A stretch of DNA of 64,000 nucleotides. It comes from Bacteroidales bacterium (lineage in GTDB: Bacteria; Bacteroidota; Bacteroidia; Bacteroidales; P3). Of the stretch, positions 17,557-26,302 are shown piece by piece; positions within the stretch are counted from its first letter, which is position 1; every line of letters begins with the position of its first letter. The stretch is taken from the NCBI GenBank assembly GCA_030523765.1, contig JAUNHX010000009.1, forward strand, positions 20,916 through 84,915, in the 5' to 3' direction. Under the pieces are notes generated by a model. It made no database searches, was not told the origin of the DNA, and saw only the letters and a list, made by a program, of their open reading frames with translations. The translations under genes and the position numbers were made by a program.

Positions 17557-18846
17557 TTATCGCAGTTTGAGAGTGATGATACTCATCAGCGCCAACATCA
17601 ACGCCACAATCAGGAAGCGCATCACAATCTTTTCCTCGGCCAAGCCCTTCTTTTGGTAGTGATGGTGGATAGGAGTCATCAAGAAGGGTCGTTTCTCAAC
17701 TGGCACCAACTGGTTGGGCGGTAGCTTATGCTTTCGTCGATAAAGCTTGCAGCCTGCCGTTTGGATGATTACGCTGAGATCCTCAATCACATAGATACCA
17801 CACAGCAGCGGCAGCAACAGCTCTTTGCGGATAAGCAGCGCATAAACGGCAATGATACCGCCTATGGCCAGCGATCCAGTATCGCCCATGAAGATTTCGG
17901 CCGGATGGGTGTTGAACCATAGGAAACCGATGGTAGCACCCATGAAGGCAGCAATGAAGACTACCAATTCACCGATATTAGGTAGATACATAATATTCAA
18001 ATAGTTGGCCGTGATGATATTACCCGACACCCAAGCCAAGATAGCTAAAGCACCACCATTCACCGAGGCCACACCTGTAGCCAACCCATCGATGCCATCG
18101 GTGAGGTTGGCCGCATTGCTTACGGCTGTCACCACCAACACCACAATGATAACATAAAGCAGCCACACCCAACGCTCGGCCCACGGACCCATCCAGGTGA
18201 TGAGTTTGGCATAATCAAGCTCGTTGTTCTTCACAAAGGGGATGGTGGTGCGAGTCGATTTCATATTATGGCCCGTCACAACAGCTACCGACTGACTGAG
18301 ATGTTCTGTTTCGTTCTGTGCCGATTCGCTGATAATGGTAGCGTTGCCACCCTGCACCCCACTCATTTCACGCACCGTAATATCGGGATGGAACATCATA
18401 AGCAAACCAACCACAATACCCAAACTTACCTGTCCGAACACCTTATATTTGCCCGGCAATCCCTTTTTGTTTTTCTTGAACACCTTGATATAATCATCAA
18501 CGAATCCTACCAAGCCTAGCCACAAAGTGGTGCCCAGCATGATAAGAATATAGATGTTGTCTAATCGGGCAAAAAGCAACACCGGTATAACAATGGCTGC
18601 CAGAATAAGCAAACCGCCCATGGTAGGGGTACCCTCCTTGGCTTTCTGACCATCGAGATTCAAATCGCGTACCGTTTCACCAATTTGCTTGCGACGCAAG
18701 AAATTGATAAACGGCTTACCGAAAATCACCAAAATCAGAATCGATGTAACAACCGACATGGCGGCACGAAACGAGAGGTAGTGGAATACACCAGCACCCG
18801 GAACGTCGTAGACGCGATCAAGCCAGTCAAACAGGTAATACAACAT
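17557..18846 (-). CDS. mraY: Phospho-MurNAc-pentapeptide transferase MraY
   Basis: Integral membrane enzyme transferring phospho-MurNAc-pentapeptide to undecaprenyl phosphate to form lipid I. The 429-residue protein shows 'KEGTPTMGGLLIL', 'GLVGFVDDYIKVFKKNKKGLPGKYK' and 'NAANLTDGIDGLATG', which carry the catalytic aspartates, and 'GDTGSLAIGG'. It is longer than the 360 residues of E. coli MraY. The extra length includes a polar insert (about residues 160-205) before the 'GPWAERW' helix, as often seen in Bacteroidales. It lies 21 bp after murE. Confidence 0.97.
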   Translation of the reverse strand: MLYYLFDWLDRVYDVPGAGVFHYLSFRAAMSVVTSILILVIFGKPFINFLRRKQIGETVRDLNLDGQKAKEGTPTMGGLLILAAIVIPVLLFARLDNIYILIMLGTTLWLGLVGFVDDYIKVFKKNKKGLPGKYKVFGQVSLGIVVGLLMMFHPDITVREMSGVQGGNATIISESAQNETEHLSQSVAVVTGHNMKSTRTTIPFVKNNELDYAKLITWMGPWAERWVWLLYVIIVVLVVTAVSNAANLTDGIDGLATGVASVNGGALAILAWVSGNIITANYLNIMYLPNIGELVVFIAAFMGATIGFLWFNTHPAEIFMGDTGSLAIGGIIAVYALLIRKELLLPLLCGIYVIEDLSVIIQTAGCKLYRRKHKLPPNQLVPVEKRPFLMTPIHHHYQKKGLAEEKIVMRFLIVALMLALMSIITLKLR

Positions 18847-18867
18847 ATTTATGTTCCTTTTTTATCT

Positions 18868-20334
18868 TTATTTTTGTTTCTTTTCTTTCTTGTTGGCCAA
18901 AGCGGTAGCCACCTCCTCTTTGTCATCGAAATGGTGGCGCACACCGTTCACCTCCTGATAGGTTTCGTGCCCTTTGCCAGCCACCAAGATGATATCGCCC
19001 AGACGGGCCATCATGACGGCCGACTTAATGGCGCTGCGCCGATCGGTTATGCGGATGGTACGCGACAATGCCTCGCTGTCTAATCCAGCCTCCATCTGGT
19101 CGAGGATGACGTTGGGATCTTCGGTGCGAGGGTTATCGGAGGTGAGGATAACGCGGTTGCTCATCTTGGCAGCAATTTGTGCCATGATAGGACGTTTCAG
19201 CGGGTCGCGATCACCACCGCAGCCCACCACCGTAATCACCTCGTGGTGTGGTTTCTTGATGTCATGGATGGTGGAAAGCACATTCTCCAGCGCATCGGGG
19301 GTATGGGCATAATCAACAATAGCTACCACCTCGTCGCCATGCACATACTCGAAACGACCAGCCACTGGCTTCAGTTCGCTTAGCAATCGCAAGGCCTCGT
19401 CATTGGCCATCCCACATAGGGTGGCGGTGGCATAGATAGCGGTGAGGTTGTAGGCGTTGAAACGGCCCACCAACTGGGCCCACATCTCAGTGCCATTGAT
19501 GGCGAGGTTGAGACCATGGAAAGTGTTCTCGATGATTTTGCAATGGTAATCGGCCATGCGCTGCACACTGTAGGTCTTCACCATAGCACGGGTGTTCTGC
19601 ACCATGGTCATGCCGTTGCGATCATCGATATTGACTAGCGCGAAAGCCTCGGCAGGCAAATCGTCGAAGAATTTCTTCTTGGCAGCGATATAGTTGGCCA
19701 TGGTTTTGTGGAAATCGAGATGATCGTGGGTGATATTGCTGAAAATAGCACCAGCAAAGGTTAGTCCGGCAATGCGTTGCTGCACCACCGCATGGGAACT
19801 CACTTCCATGAAGCAGTATTGGCAGCCCGCCTCTACCATCTGAGCTAGCAGATGGTTGAGTTCGAGAGCATCGGGGGTGGTATGGGTGGCAGGAACCTCC
19901 TGCTCATCAATACGGTTCACGATGGTGGAGAGGAGACCCGACTTATGGCCTGCCATTTGGAATAGGCGGTGAAGCAGTGTCACCGTAGTGGTTTTACCAT
20001 TGGTACCCGTAATACCTATCAGCTTCAGCTTCGCAGAGGGATTGCCGTAGTAGTTGGATGCTATCTGCCCTAGAGCTACATCGGAGTTGTCTACTTGTAG
20101 GTATACCACCTTGTCGTCAAGTTTGGCAGGCAGCTGTTGGCACACCACCACACGGGCACCCCGCTTGATGGCATCGCCTATATATTTATGTCCGTCAGTG
20201 TGCACCCCCACTTGAGCCACAAAGAGGTAATCCTCCTGTGCCTTGTTGGAGGCAAAGGTAATACCGGCCACCTCCATGTCGCGCATTTGCGTGGCCTTGT
20301 ATTGCACACCTTTTATGATATCTTTCAGTTTCAT
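18868..20334 (-). CDS. murE: UDP-MurNAc-tripeptide synthetase MurE, meso-diaminopimelate type
   Basis: Cytoplasmic ligase adding the third amino acid to UDP-MurNAc-L-Ala-D-Glu. In this 488-residue protein the ATP loop is GTNGKTT (110-116), 'EVSSHAVVQQRI' lies at 177-188, and DNPR (400-403) is the motif that selects meso-diaminopimelate. It needs the product of MurD as substrate, so the organism must still make UDP-MurNAc-L-Ala-D-Glu although the local murD is truncated. It lies 29 bp after ftsI. Confidence 0.96.
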   Translation of the reverse strand: MKLKDIIKGVQYKATQMRDMEVAGITFASNKAQEDYLFVAQVGVHTDGHKYIGDAIKRGARVVVCQQLPAKLDDKVVYLQVDNSDVALGQIASNYYGNPSAKLKLIGITGTNGKTTTVTLLHRLFQMAGHKSGLLSTIVNRIDEQEVPATHTTPDALELNHLLAQMVEAGCQYCFMEVSSHAVVQQRIAGLTFAGAIFSNITHDHLDFHKTMANYIAAKKKFFDDLPAEAFALVNIDDRNGMTMVQNTRAMVKTYSVQRMADYHCKIIENTFHGLNLAINGTEMWAQLVGRFNAYNLTAIYATATLCGMANDEALRLLSELKPVAGRFEYVHGDEVVAIVDYAHTPDALENVLSTIHDIKKPHHEVITVVGCGGDRDPLKRPIMAQIAAKMSNRVILTSDNPRTEDPNVILDQMEAGLDSEALSRTIRITDRRSAIKSAVMMARLGDIILVAGKGHETYQEVNGVRHHFDDKEEVATALANKKEKKQK

Positions 20335-20363
20335 AGATTCGTTGATACTTGGGGTTGTGATGA

Positions 20364-22625
20364 TTAGTTGTCGAGTTCCAGCCGTACGGTGTTGCCTTTG
20401 CTAAGCTGTGTACGGGGGGTAGGATATTGACGCACCACCTTGCCTACGCCAGTAAAGTGCACCTTATAACCCAACTGATGGAGCAGGGCAATGGCATCGC
20501 GTACCGTCATCCCCTTACAATTGGGCACCTGACCCTTGGGGAGAGTGTAGGGATAATAAGCGTTGCGTCCATGGGTACTATCGATAGCCTCTTGGTAGAT
20601 GGTCCACAGCGAGCTGGAGTCGGCGGTGTAATAAGGAATACGTAACGTTTCGTAAGCCTTCATGAGGGGTAGCTGTGGAGCCTTGACCACATGGGGCTCC
20701 ATATCCTCATAATTAGACTTCAAACTGGCATTCTTCTTGTCCATGCTGATGTTGCCCAATCGCTTATCGATGGCCACCACACAGTCGGCAATATCCTTGA
20801 ACACCACAGCGGTGTTGCGGCCATAGGCCGGAATATCGTTGACCACCACTAGGCAAGAGTACTTAGGATTCTCAGCAGGGAAGAAACCAGCAAAGGAGGC
20901 GTTGTAGCGGGTAATATTCTGATAGTTGTGGTAGGCTGTTCCGGTTTTACCAGCAATGCCATAGGTATTGTTCTTGATGTTGTCGCCCGTACCATGTTCT
21001 ACCACACCCACCAGTAGATCTTTCATGATGGCCAGCGTATGGTCGGAGGCAATCTTTTCTTTGAGCACCACCGGCTTGATGGTTTGGTGTTTGGTACCCG
21101 TAACAATTTCGCGACAGAAGAGGGGCTTCACCATACGACCGTTGCCACCCATGGCATTGTAGAAGGTGAGTACCTGCAAGGGCGACACCATGGTGGCATA
21201 GCCAAAGCAGAAGTTGAGGAAGTCGCGATAGGAACGCTCCACATCGACGATGGTGGCTTTGCTTTCGTTGGCCCTCACATCGACATTGAGCACATCGTAG
21301 GGGAAGATGTTGCGTACCAAGGCCGGTAAGGCGGCACGGCGGTTGCGATAATATTTCCATCCCAGTTCGCACATACCTACGTTGCTCGACATAGAAATCA
21401 CTTTGGCCACATTGGCACTGTCGATGCGGTTGTGGGTGCGATCGTCGGTGATGTAGCCCATACTACAGGGGAATGTTTTCTGTCCTACCTGCACCCGCAT
21501 AGCGGTATCGATATGGATGGTGGTATCGTTCATCATGGCGGTGAGGATCACCGTTTTGAAGGTAGAACCAGGTTCGTAAACCGAGCTAACGGCCACATTG
21601 GCATTGGGCAGCTCGAGGTAGGTTTTGGTGGTGGTGTCGAAGGTGAGACTGCTGCAGGCCAACACATAGCCCGTTTCAATCTCCATCAAGATGGCACAAC
21701 CCGACTGACCGCCGTGGCGAGTAAGGACACGTCGCAGCGATGTTTCGGCAATATCTTGGAAACGGGTGTCGATGGTGGAGACGATATGGCTGCCATCGAC
21801 AACGGGACGCACCTGGGTGGAGTCGAGGGTAAGAGTGTTGGTATCATTCTGATCGAGGGTAAGGGTGCGCACACCCCCTTCTTCAACAGGAAGCCACACA
21901 CCCATGGTAAGTCGCCGGCACATATACTGTCCGTCCTGACCGCGCAGCTGCTCGTCGTAGTAGCCTTCGAGTCCGGTGTAGGTGTCGCTTTCTCGTCCAT
22001 TGCGGAAACCAATGGTGTTTTCGGCTAGATTGCCGTAGGTATGGGCACGTACCTTGCGGATAACACTCTTGCCACTCACGCTCTTCACAATGGCGGCACG
22101 CCAACCTTTGAAATGGCATATCTGCATCCAGGTGGAATAAGGCAGTCCACGTTGTACGAGGAAACATCGGCTAGGCTTGTCTTTGGCTTTCTCGGTATTG
22201 ATTTTTTCGCGGAAGGTGTAGGCTGGTTTGCCAGTAGCCTCTTCGAGGAGGAAACAGATGCTATCGAGGTATTTCACATAGTTGGAATCGACAATGAGTG
22301 AGCCCAATACAGGGTTGCGGTTGGCATCGACAATGAGGTTGCCATGCTTGTCGTACTGCTTATTGACACGCCCAAGGTCGAGGTAGAAATCGCACACGGG
22401 GATGGTAGAGGCGAGGATTTTGCCATCGCTACTATAGATGTTGCCACGTTGGGCAGGGATGGTTTGGAGGTCGCGTTCGCGCTTGGCAGCCCTTTCACGC
22501 CACTCCTTGCCTTCAATCCACTGTGTTTTAATCATAGCAAAGAGAATAGAACCTCCTGCCAATGCGATGAGTAGCACGAAGAGGATGCCCGTCAGTTTCA
22601 AGCCATTGTTTTTACCTTCGCTCAT
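20364..22625 (-). CDS. ftsI: Septal penicillin-binding protein FtsI with PASTA domain
   Basis: Transpeptidase that cross-links septal peptidoglycan. The 753-residue protein has an N-terminal membrane helix (about 11-31) and a dimerisation domain beginning 'IPAQRGNIYSSDGKILA'. The transpeptidase domain shows SxxK at S354-K357 in 'EPGSTFKT', SxN at 413-415 and KTG at 560-562. One C-terminal PASTA domain begins near 'PKGQVPNCKGMTVRDAIALL'. It is preceded by ftsL and followed by murE, as expected in the dcw cluster. Confidence 0.96.
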   Translation of the reverse strand: MSEGKNNGLKLTGILFVLLIALAGGSILFAMIKTQWIEGKEWRERAAKRERDLQTIPAQRGNIYSSDGKILASTIPVCDFYLDLGRVNKQYDKHGNLIVDANRNPVLGSLIVDSNYVKYLDSICFLLEEATGKPAYTFREKINTEKAKDKPSRCFLVQRGLPYSTWMQICHFKGWRAAIVKSVSGKSVIRKVRAHTYGNLAENTIGFRNGRESDTYTGLEGYYDEQLRGQDGQYMCRRLTMGVWLPVEEGGVRTLTLDQNDTNTLTLDSTQVRPVVDGSHIVSTIDTRFQDIAETSLRRVLTRHGGQSGCAILMEIETGYVLACSSLTFDTTTKTYLELPNANVAVSSVYEPGSTFKTVILTAMMNDTTIHIDTAMRVQVGQKTFPCSMGYITDDRTHNRIDSANVAKVISMSSNVGMCELGWKYYRNRRAALPALVRNIFPYDVLNVDVRANESKATIVDVERSYRDFLNFCFGYATMVSPLQVLTFYNAMGGNGRMVKPLFCREIVTGTKHQTIKPVVLKEKIASDHTLAIMKDLLVGVVEHGTGDNIKNNTYGIAGKTGTAYHNYQNITRYNASFAGFFPAENPKYSCLVVVNDIPAYGRNTAVVFKDIADCVVAIDKRLGNISMDKKNASLKSNYEDMEPHVVKAPQLPLMKAYETLRIPYYTADSSSLWTIYQEAIDSTHGRNAYYPYTLPKGQVPNCKGMTVRDAIALLHQLGYKVHFTGVGKVVRQYPTPRTQLSKGNTVRLELDN

Positions 22626-22664
22626 TGTTGTATTTCTATCTATTGCTATATATTAATGTATATC

Positions 22665-23138
22665 TTATTTATTCTTGTTGCGTTTGGTATCGATCACCTC
22701 TTCGGTGCGTACTATCTCGTAGGGGGGACCCGAAATGAGACCTACGCCTATGGTGTCGAGTTTCTCTGCTATGCGCGATATTTTGATGCTTTCTTGATAT
22801 TCGCGCTGCATCTGAATACGCTGTTCGCGCAGATAATCGATGTCGCGCTCCAGCTGGATCTTCTCTTTCGAGAGCTGTTCCACCTTGTAGCGATTCGACA
22901 CCAAGATGATACAGAATAGCACAATTAAGCCTACCAAGGGCAGTTGCTTCATGGCCCACTTGCCACTCACCTTGGGCATGCGGAACAGCGGCCGGCGGGC
23001 CGACTTGGCCTTGAGGGCCTCTTGGGTGGTAGCCGAGGAAGAGACATCGTCGGCAGGAGCTTCCTGCTGTTCGGCGCCTATGGTTTGGGGTTCTTCTAAC
23101 CCCTCTTCGACCACTTTATCTCTAAACGAGTTTGCCAT
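22665..23138 (-). CDS. ftsL: FtsL-like divisome protein
   Basis: A 157-residue bitopic protein with a cytoplasmic tail of about 75 residues, one membrane helix ('LPLVGLIVLFCIILV') and a periplasmic heptad-patterned helix ('VEQLSKEKIQLERDIDYLREQRIQMQREY'), the architecture of FtsL. Sequence identity is weak in this family. The call rests on topology, coiled coil and position between rsmH and ftsI. It is 15 bp from rsmH and 39 bp from ftsI, so it is in the same operon. FtsL would recruit and activate FtsI and FtsW. Confidence 0.8.
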   Translation of the reverse strand: MANSFRDKVVEEGLEEPQTIGAEQQEAPADDVSSSATTQEALKAKSARRPLFRMPKVSGKWAMKQLPLVGLIVLFCIILVSNRYKVEQLSKEKIQLERDIDYLREQRIQMQREYQESIKISRIAEKLDTIGVGLISGPPYEIVRTEEVIDTKRNKNK

Positions 23139-23153
23139 GTGCTGTATCGGTTT

Positions 23154-24071
23154 TTATTTGTCTTGTTTGGATTCAATTTTTTCGCCTATGCGCAACTTGG
23201 CGCTGCGGCTACGGTTGTTGCGTTCCAGCTCGCTAGCCGAAGGGGTGATGGCTTTGCGCGAAACGGGACGGATATTGGCCATGATGTTGCCATAGAAGTC
23301 TTTTTCGAGTTTGCCTTCCACATTGCCAGTCTTCATAAGGTTTTTCACGATGCGATCTTCGAGCGAATGGTACGACATCACTACCAGTCGGCCACCAGGG
23401 TTAAGCACCTCGACGGCTTGGGTAAGCATCATCTGTAGGGCTTCTAGTTCGCCATTCACTTCGATACGCAGCGCTTGGAAAAGCATGGCCAGATATTTGT
23501 TTTCCATACCGCGAGGCAGATGGTGTTGCACGGCCTGACGCAGATTCTGAGTAGTTACGATGGGCTGCTCTTTGCGGGCTGCGACGATGGCACAGGCCAT
23601 TTGCTTGGCATTGGGCAGTTCGCCATACAAGCGGAGAATGCGACACAACTCCTCTTCGTCGAGTTCGTTGACCAGATTGCTGGCGCTGGTGGGTTGCCGT
23701 TGATCCATGCGCAGATCGAGAGCCCCATCGAAGCGGGTAGAGAAACCACGGCTGGCCTCGTCGAACTGATGTGACGACACACCGAGGTCGGCCAAAATGC
23801 CATCTACGCGGCGGACGCCATTTAAACGGAGGTAGCTTTTGAGGAACTTGAAGTTTTCATGGATCAGGGTGAAACGGGGATCGTCGATGGCATTTTGAAG
23901 GGCATCGGCATCCTGATCGAAGGCCAGCAGTCGTCCTTCCTCGCCCAGATGTTCCATGATGCCACGCGAATGGCCGCCGCCACCAAAAGTGACGTCGACA
24001 TAGATGCCGTCGGGACGCAGATTGAGTCCTTCGAGACATTCGTTGAGCATTACGGGCAGATGGTATTCCAT
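23154..24071 (-). CDS. rsmH: 16S rRNA (cytosine-1402-N4) methyltransferase RsmH
   Basis: SAM-dependent enzyme that methylates N4 of C1402 in the ribosomal P site. The 305-residue protein starts 'EYHLPVMLNECLEGLNLRPDGIYVDVTFGGGGHSRGIM' with the SAM-binding glycine loop. It contains 'ILADLGVSSHQFDEASRGFS', 'FQALRIEVNGEL' and 'GGRLVVMSYHSLEDRIVKN', all RsmH signatures. It is the second gene of the cluster, 81 bp after mraZ. Confidence 0.97.
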   Translation of the reverse strand: MEYHLPVMLNECLEGLNLRPDGIYVDVTFGGGGHSRGIMEHLGEEGRLLAFDQDADALQNAIDDPRFTLIHENFKFLKSYLRLNGVRRVDGILADLGVSSHQFDEASRGFSTRFDGALDLRMDQRQPTSASNLVNELDEEELCRILRLYGELPNAKQMACAIVAARKEQPIVTTQNLRQAVQHHLPRGMENKYLAMLFQALRIEVNGELEALQMMLTQAVEVLNPGGRLVVMSYHSLEDRIVKNLMKTGNVEGKLEKDFYGNIMANIRPVSRKAITPSASELERNNRSRSAKLRIGEKIESKQDK

Positions 24072-24152
24072 GATTTCTTTGTCCTTATTTTCGTATCATT
24101 TATTTGTCCGAAAAAAAGCAAAGAAAAATGAGGTTAGGAAAGGATTGTGGGA

Positions 24153-24626
24153 CTATTCGTCGGAGCGGTTTTTAAGGTCGGCAGGGAGCGATCCGAGGCG
24201 CTGGTTGGCCTTCTCGGCATAGTCGATAGCTTCAGAGTCGAGAGCCTGATACTTGCTGCTGCTCCACACCTCGATACAGCTGCCCATGGCTTGAAGCACA
24301 ATGTCTTTGGTGTCGCCTAGCAGGCGTTTCTGCTCCATGGGGATAACCAAGCGGTCGCTGTTGTCGAGTTCGATGATGTTGCCAGCGGTCATTTTGCGCA
24401 GCAGCTTGCGATCTTCGATGGAGTAGGGATTGAGTTGTCCCTGCAGCTTCTCGATTTCTTGCTCAAAACTGGAATAAGTCCACAATTCTAAACACTCGGC
24501 ATAGATACTAGGGCGTATAACAAAACGGCAATCTCCCTGTTGCAACTGATTTTTCAGTGCAATTGGGAGCTTGAAACGGCCGTTGCTGTCAAGCCTACAG
24601 TTCTCAGTACCAAGTATTAACGTCAT
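24153..24626 (-). CDS. mraZ: Transcriptional regulator MraZ
   Basis: The 157-residue protein contains two AbrB-like (SpoVT) half-domains, around 'LDSNGRFKLP' (12-21) and 'LDNSDRLVIP', the paired DxxxR motifs of MraZ. In E. coli and Mycoplasma MraZ binds repeated short boxes before its own gene and controls the dcw operon. Here the start codon lies directly downstream of a promoter overlapped by five boxes at 10-bp spacing (24669-24712), fitting autoregulation. It is the first gene of the cluster. Confidence 0.95.
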   Translation of the reverse strand: MTLILGTENCRLDSNGRFKLPIALKNQLQQGDCRFVIRPSIYAECLELWTYSSFEQEIEKLQGQLNPYSIEDRKLLRKMTAGNIIELDNSDRLVIPMEQKRLLGDTKDIVLQAMGSCIEVWSSSKYQALDSEAIDYAEKANQRLGSLPADLKNRSDE

Positions 24627-24650
24627 TCTTCGCTACTATTTTTCAATTTG

Positions 24651-24685
24651 CTAAATTACAAACTTTTTTCCAGTTACTGCCAAAA
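24651..24685 (-). promoter_or_regulatory. Probable mraZ (dcw operon) promoter
   Basis: On the minus strand TTTG near 24682-24685 is followed about 22 bp later by TAATTTAG (24658-24651), one mismatch from TAnnTTTG. Transcription would start near 24644 and leave a short leader before the mraZ ATG at 24626. The box array overlaps the upstream element. Confidence 0.5.
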
Positions 24686-24712
24686 TTTTCCTTTTTTTTC
24701 CAAAAAAATCCA
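24669..24712 (-). promoter_or_regulatory. Putative MraZ operator: five boxes at 10-bp spacing
   Basis: CC dinucleotides on the plus strand occur at 24670, 24680, 24690, 24700 and 24710. Read on the minus strand they give TGGA, TGGA, AGGA, TGGC and TGGA with exact 10-bp steps. MraZ of E. coli recognises TGGGN repeats at 10-bp spacing, so geometry and core match although the third G is A or C here. The array overlaps the proposed promoter. Confidence 0.6.
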
Positions 24713-24984
24713 TTGACTGACTTTCAATTACTATTACGCAACATTCGTTTTTTTGTTCCATTAGGGGGTAAAAAAAAACTTTTATGAACATGATATTTAT
24801 TTGTTTTATAATGATTTATAACGTTTTCAGAAGAACCCTTAGGAGGGCTGTTTTTCCCCACCAAAAGGGGTGTTGATAACCTGTTGATAAATATTTTTTG
24901 GGGTATAAAAAAATATATAATTCTTACTATACGGGAAAATGGATGATGAGAGAGGAACGAAACAAAAGGAGGGGTAAAGGAAGA
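24713..24984. other. AT-rich intergenic region upstream of mraZ
   Basis: No coding frame recognised. It contains two copies of TGTTGATAA (24871-24879 and 24882-24890) 11 bp apart. Read on the other strand each is TTATCAACA, one base from the DnaA box. Confidence 0.5.
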
Positions 24985-25008
24985 GGCCAGCCCCTGGCGG
25001 GGCCGACC
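24985..25008 (-). terminator. Terminator of the HU-like gene
   Basis: GGCCAGCCCC (24985-24994), loop TGGC, GGGGCCGACC (24999-25008): ten pairs including wobbles. On the minus strand it is followed by a pyrimidine-rich run. It lies 38 bp beyond the stop codon of the HU-like gene. Confidence 0.65.
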
Positions 25009-25045
25009 TCACTTGAAGAATACCCTACTGGACTACAGACTGTTA

Positions 25046-25798
25046 TTAGTCGTCGCCAAGTGCACCTCCGTTTCCGCCATCACCACTACCAGACGACTGT
25101 TCGGCAGCAAAGGTGGCAGTGTAGGTAGCATTAGCCGTAGCAGTGACGGTGATGGTGGGAGTGGTTTTGCCATTGCTCCAGCTGACGAAGGTGTAGCCTG
25201 CATTGGGGGTAGCCTTGAGGGTGACGGTGGCACCACTCACATAGCTGCCACCTCCGGTTACAGTACCCATAGCGGGAGTGTTAGCAACGGCGGTGATGGT
25301 CACGTTGCCCTCCTGTACAGGGGCTGCAGGCACATCAACGGCGTCGAGCACCGAAAGGTCGACGGTGGTTTCGCCTGCCTTGACGGCCTTCTTAAGCAGC
25401 TCTTGAGCGGCACGGGTAGGCACGAAATTGAATTCGGCATCGTCCTTCAGATTGATGAACTGGGAGCCTTTCGACCAATTGACGGTGAGCGACTTAATGT
25501 TGTTGGCCGTGAAGTCGGCAAGGCTTTCGGCTCCGCGCGAGTGGATGGCGGGCGAGAAGGCGCCCAGTTTGCCCAACTGCACCTTGTGGCCGTCGAGCAG
25601 GAACTCGCGCATGCAGTGCACCATCTCAACCATGACGGCATAGACGTCGCCTTCGTTGTACTTGCTGTTGTGGGCCGTGATGTGCTCGGCCAACTCTTCT
25701 AGTCCTACCACGCTGCGCATCTGAGCGCGGGCATAGGCCTTGGGTTCTGCATTGCTGTTCAAGTTGTTCTTGAACATGGAAATCGAGTAATCGATCAT
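25046..25798 (-). CDS. HU-like DNA-binding protein with InlB-type repeat
   Basis: The start at 25798 ('MIDYSISMFKNNL') is chosen because this is how Bacteroidales HU-like proteins of this class begin. The longer upstream frame has no protein-like character and would cover the promoter. Residues 1-125 form an HU/IHF-like fold ('EGDVYAVMVEMVHCMREFLLDGHKVQLGKLGAFSPAI'). A helical and proline-rich linker follows, then one divergent InlB B-repeat around 'NAGYTFVSWSNGKTTPTITVT' and a Gly/Ser/Asp tail. The HU domain likely binds or bends DNA. The role of the C-terminal beta repeat is unknown. It lies beside a VirE-type primase and a DUF4248 protein, a recurrent trio in Bacteroidales. Confidence 0.85.
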   Translation of the reverse strand: MIDYSISMFKNNLNSNAEPKAYARAQMRSVVGLEELAEHITAHNSKYNEGDVYAVMVEMVHCMREFLLDGHKVQLGKLGAFSPAIHSRGAESLADFTANNIKSLTVNWSKGSQFINLKDDAEFNFVPTRAAQELLKKAVKAGETTVDLSVLDAVDVPAAPVQEGNVTITAVANTPAMGTVTGGGSYVSGATVTLKATPNAGYTFVSWSNGKTTPTITVTATANATYTATFAAEQSSGSGDGGNGGALGDD

Positions 25799-25940
25799 TG
25801 CTTTAATTGTTTTTTTGCCGTCATGGCTTGACATTGACCGGTCTGTTTTTTTGTTGTCGCGACCGCGGCGGCAGGGTGAATAAAAAAGTGATTTAAACGT
25901 GTTGCCACATTGGGAGTTTTTTCCCTCTGTTTTAACGTTA

Positions 25941-25948
25941 CAAAAGTA
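25941..25948 (-). promoter_or_regulatory. -7 element of the HU-like gene promoter
   Basis: Reads TACTTTTG on the minus strand, a full match to TAnnTTTG. No clear TTTG lies 19-21 bp upstream. It would give a leader of about 135 nt. Confidence 0.5.
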
Positions 25949-26020
25949 CGCATAATTTTTCATTTCTCGGTACTTATTTTGCAGATTATCACTTATTTGC
26001 ACTTAGTTATACTTTAGGTT

Positions 26021-26287
26021 TCACTTACTGCCCGATACCGTACATTTAGGTAGTCCTAGCCGATTGAAGATGACCAAAATTTGGCCTGGATAGAGCAGCC
26101 GTTGACCCATTTTGAATCCTACATTGGAGAGTTCGTCGAGTAGTTGTGGCGACTGTCGGAGGGTTTCGACAAGCCGACGACGGGCGCTGCGAGGCGACAC
26201 CTCGGGGTTGTAGGCGGAGGCCAGTTCGGTGAGGGTGCTGAAGGAACGGGCCAGTTCCATCCATTCGGGATGACTGATGGTTTGCAT
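26021..26287 (-). CDS. DUF4248-like small protein
   Basis: An 88-residue protein with the pattern 'ELASAYNPEVSPRSARRRLVETL...L..VGFKMGQRLLYPGQILVIFNRLG'. This fits the DUF4248 family found in Bacteroidales next to VirE-type primases and HU-like proteins. The spacing of aromatic, arginine and leucine residues suggests a small helical, possibly helix-turn-helix DNA-associated protein, but no function is established. It starts 15 bp after the primase gene stop, so the two are co-transcribed. A 222-bp gap with a promoter separates it from the HU-like gene. Confidence 0.7.
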   Translation of the reverse strand: MQTISHPEWMELARSFSTLTELASAYNPEVSPRSARRRLVETLRQSPQLLDELSNVGFKMGQRLLYPGQILVIFNRLGLPKCTVSGSK

Positions 26288-26302
26288 TGCTACCTCCTTG
26301 GT

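Noticed and set aside
25799..26002. N-terminal extension of the HU-like protein to a start at 26002
   Set aside because: The extra 68 residues lack family resemblance and would cover the promoter element at 25941-25948. The start at 25798 matches the family opening MIDYS.
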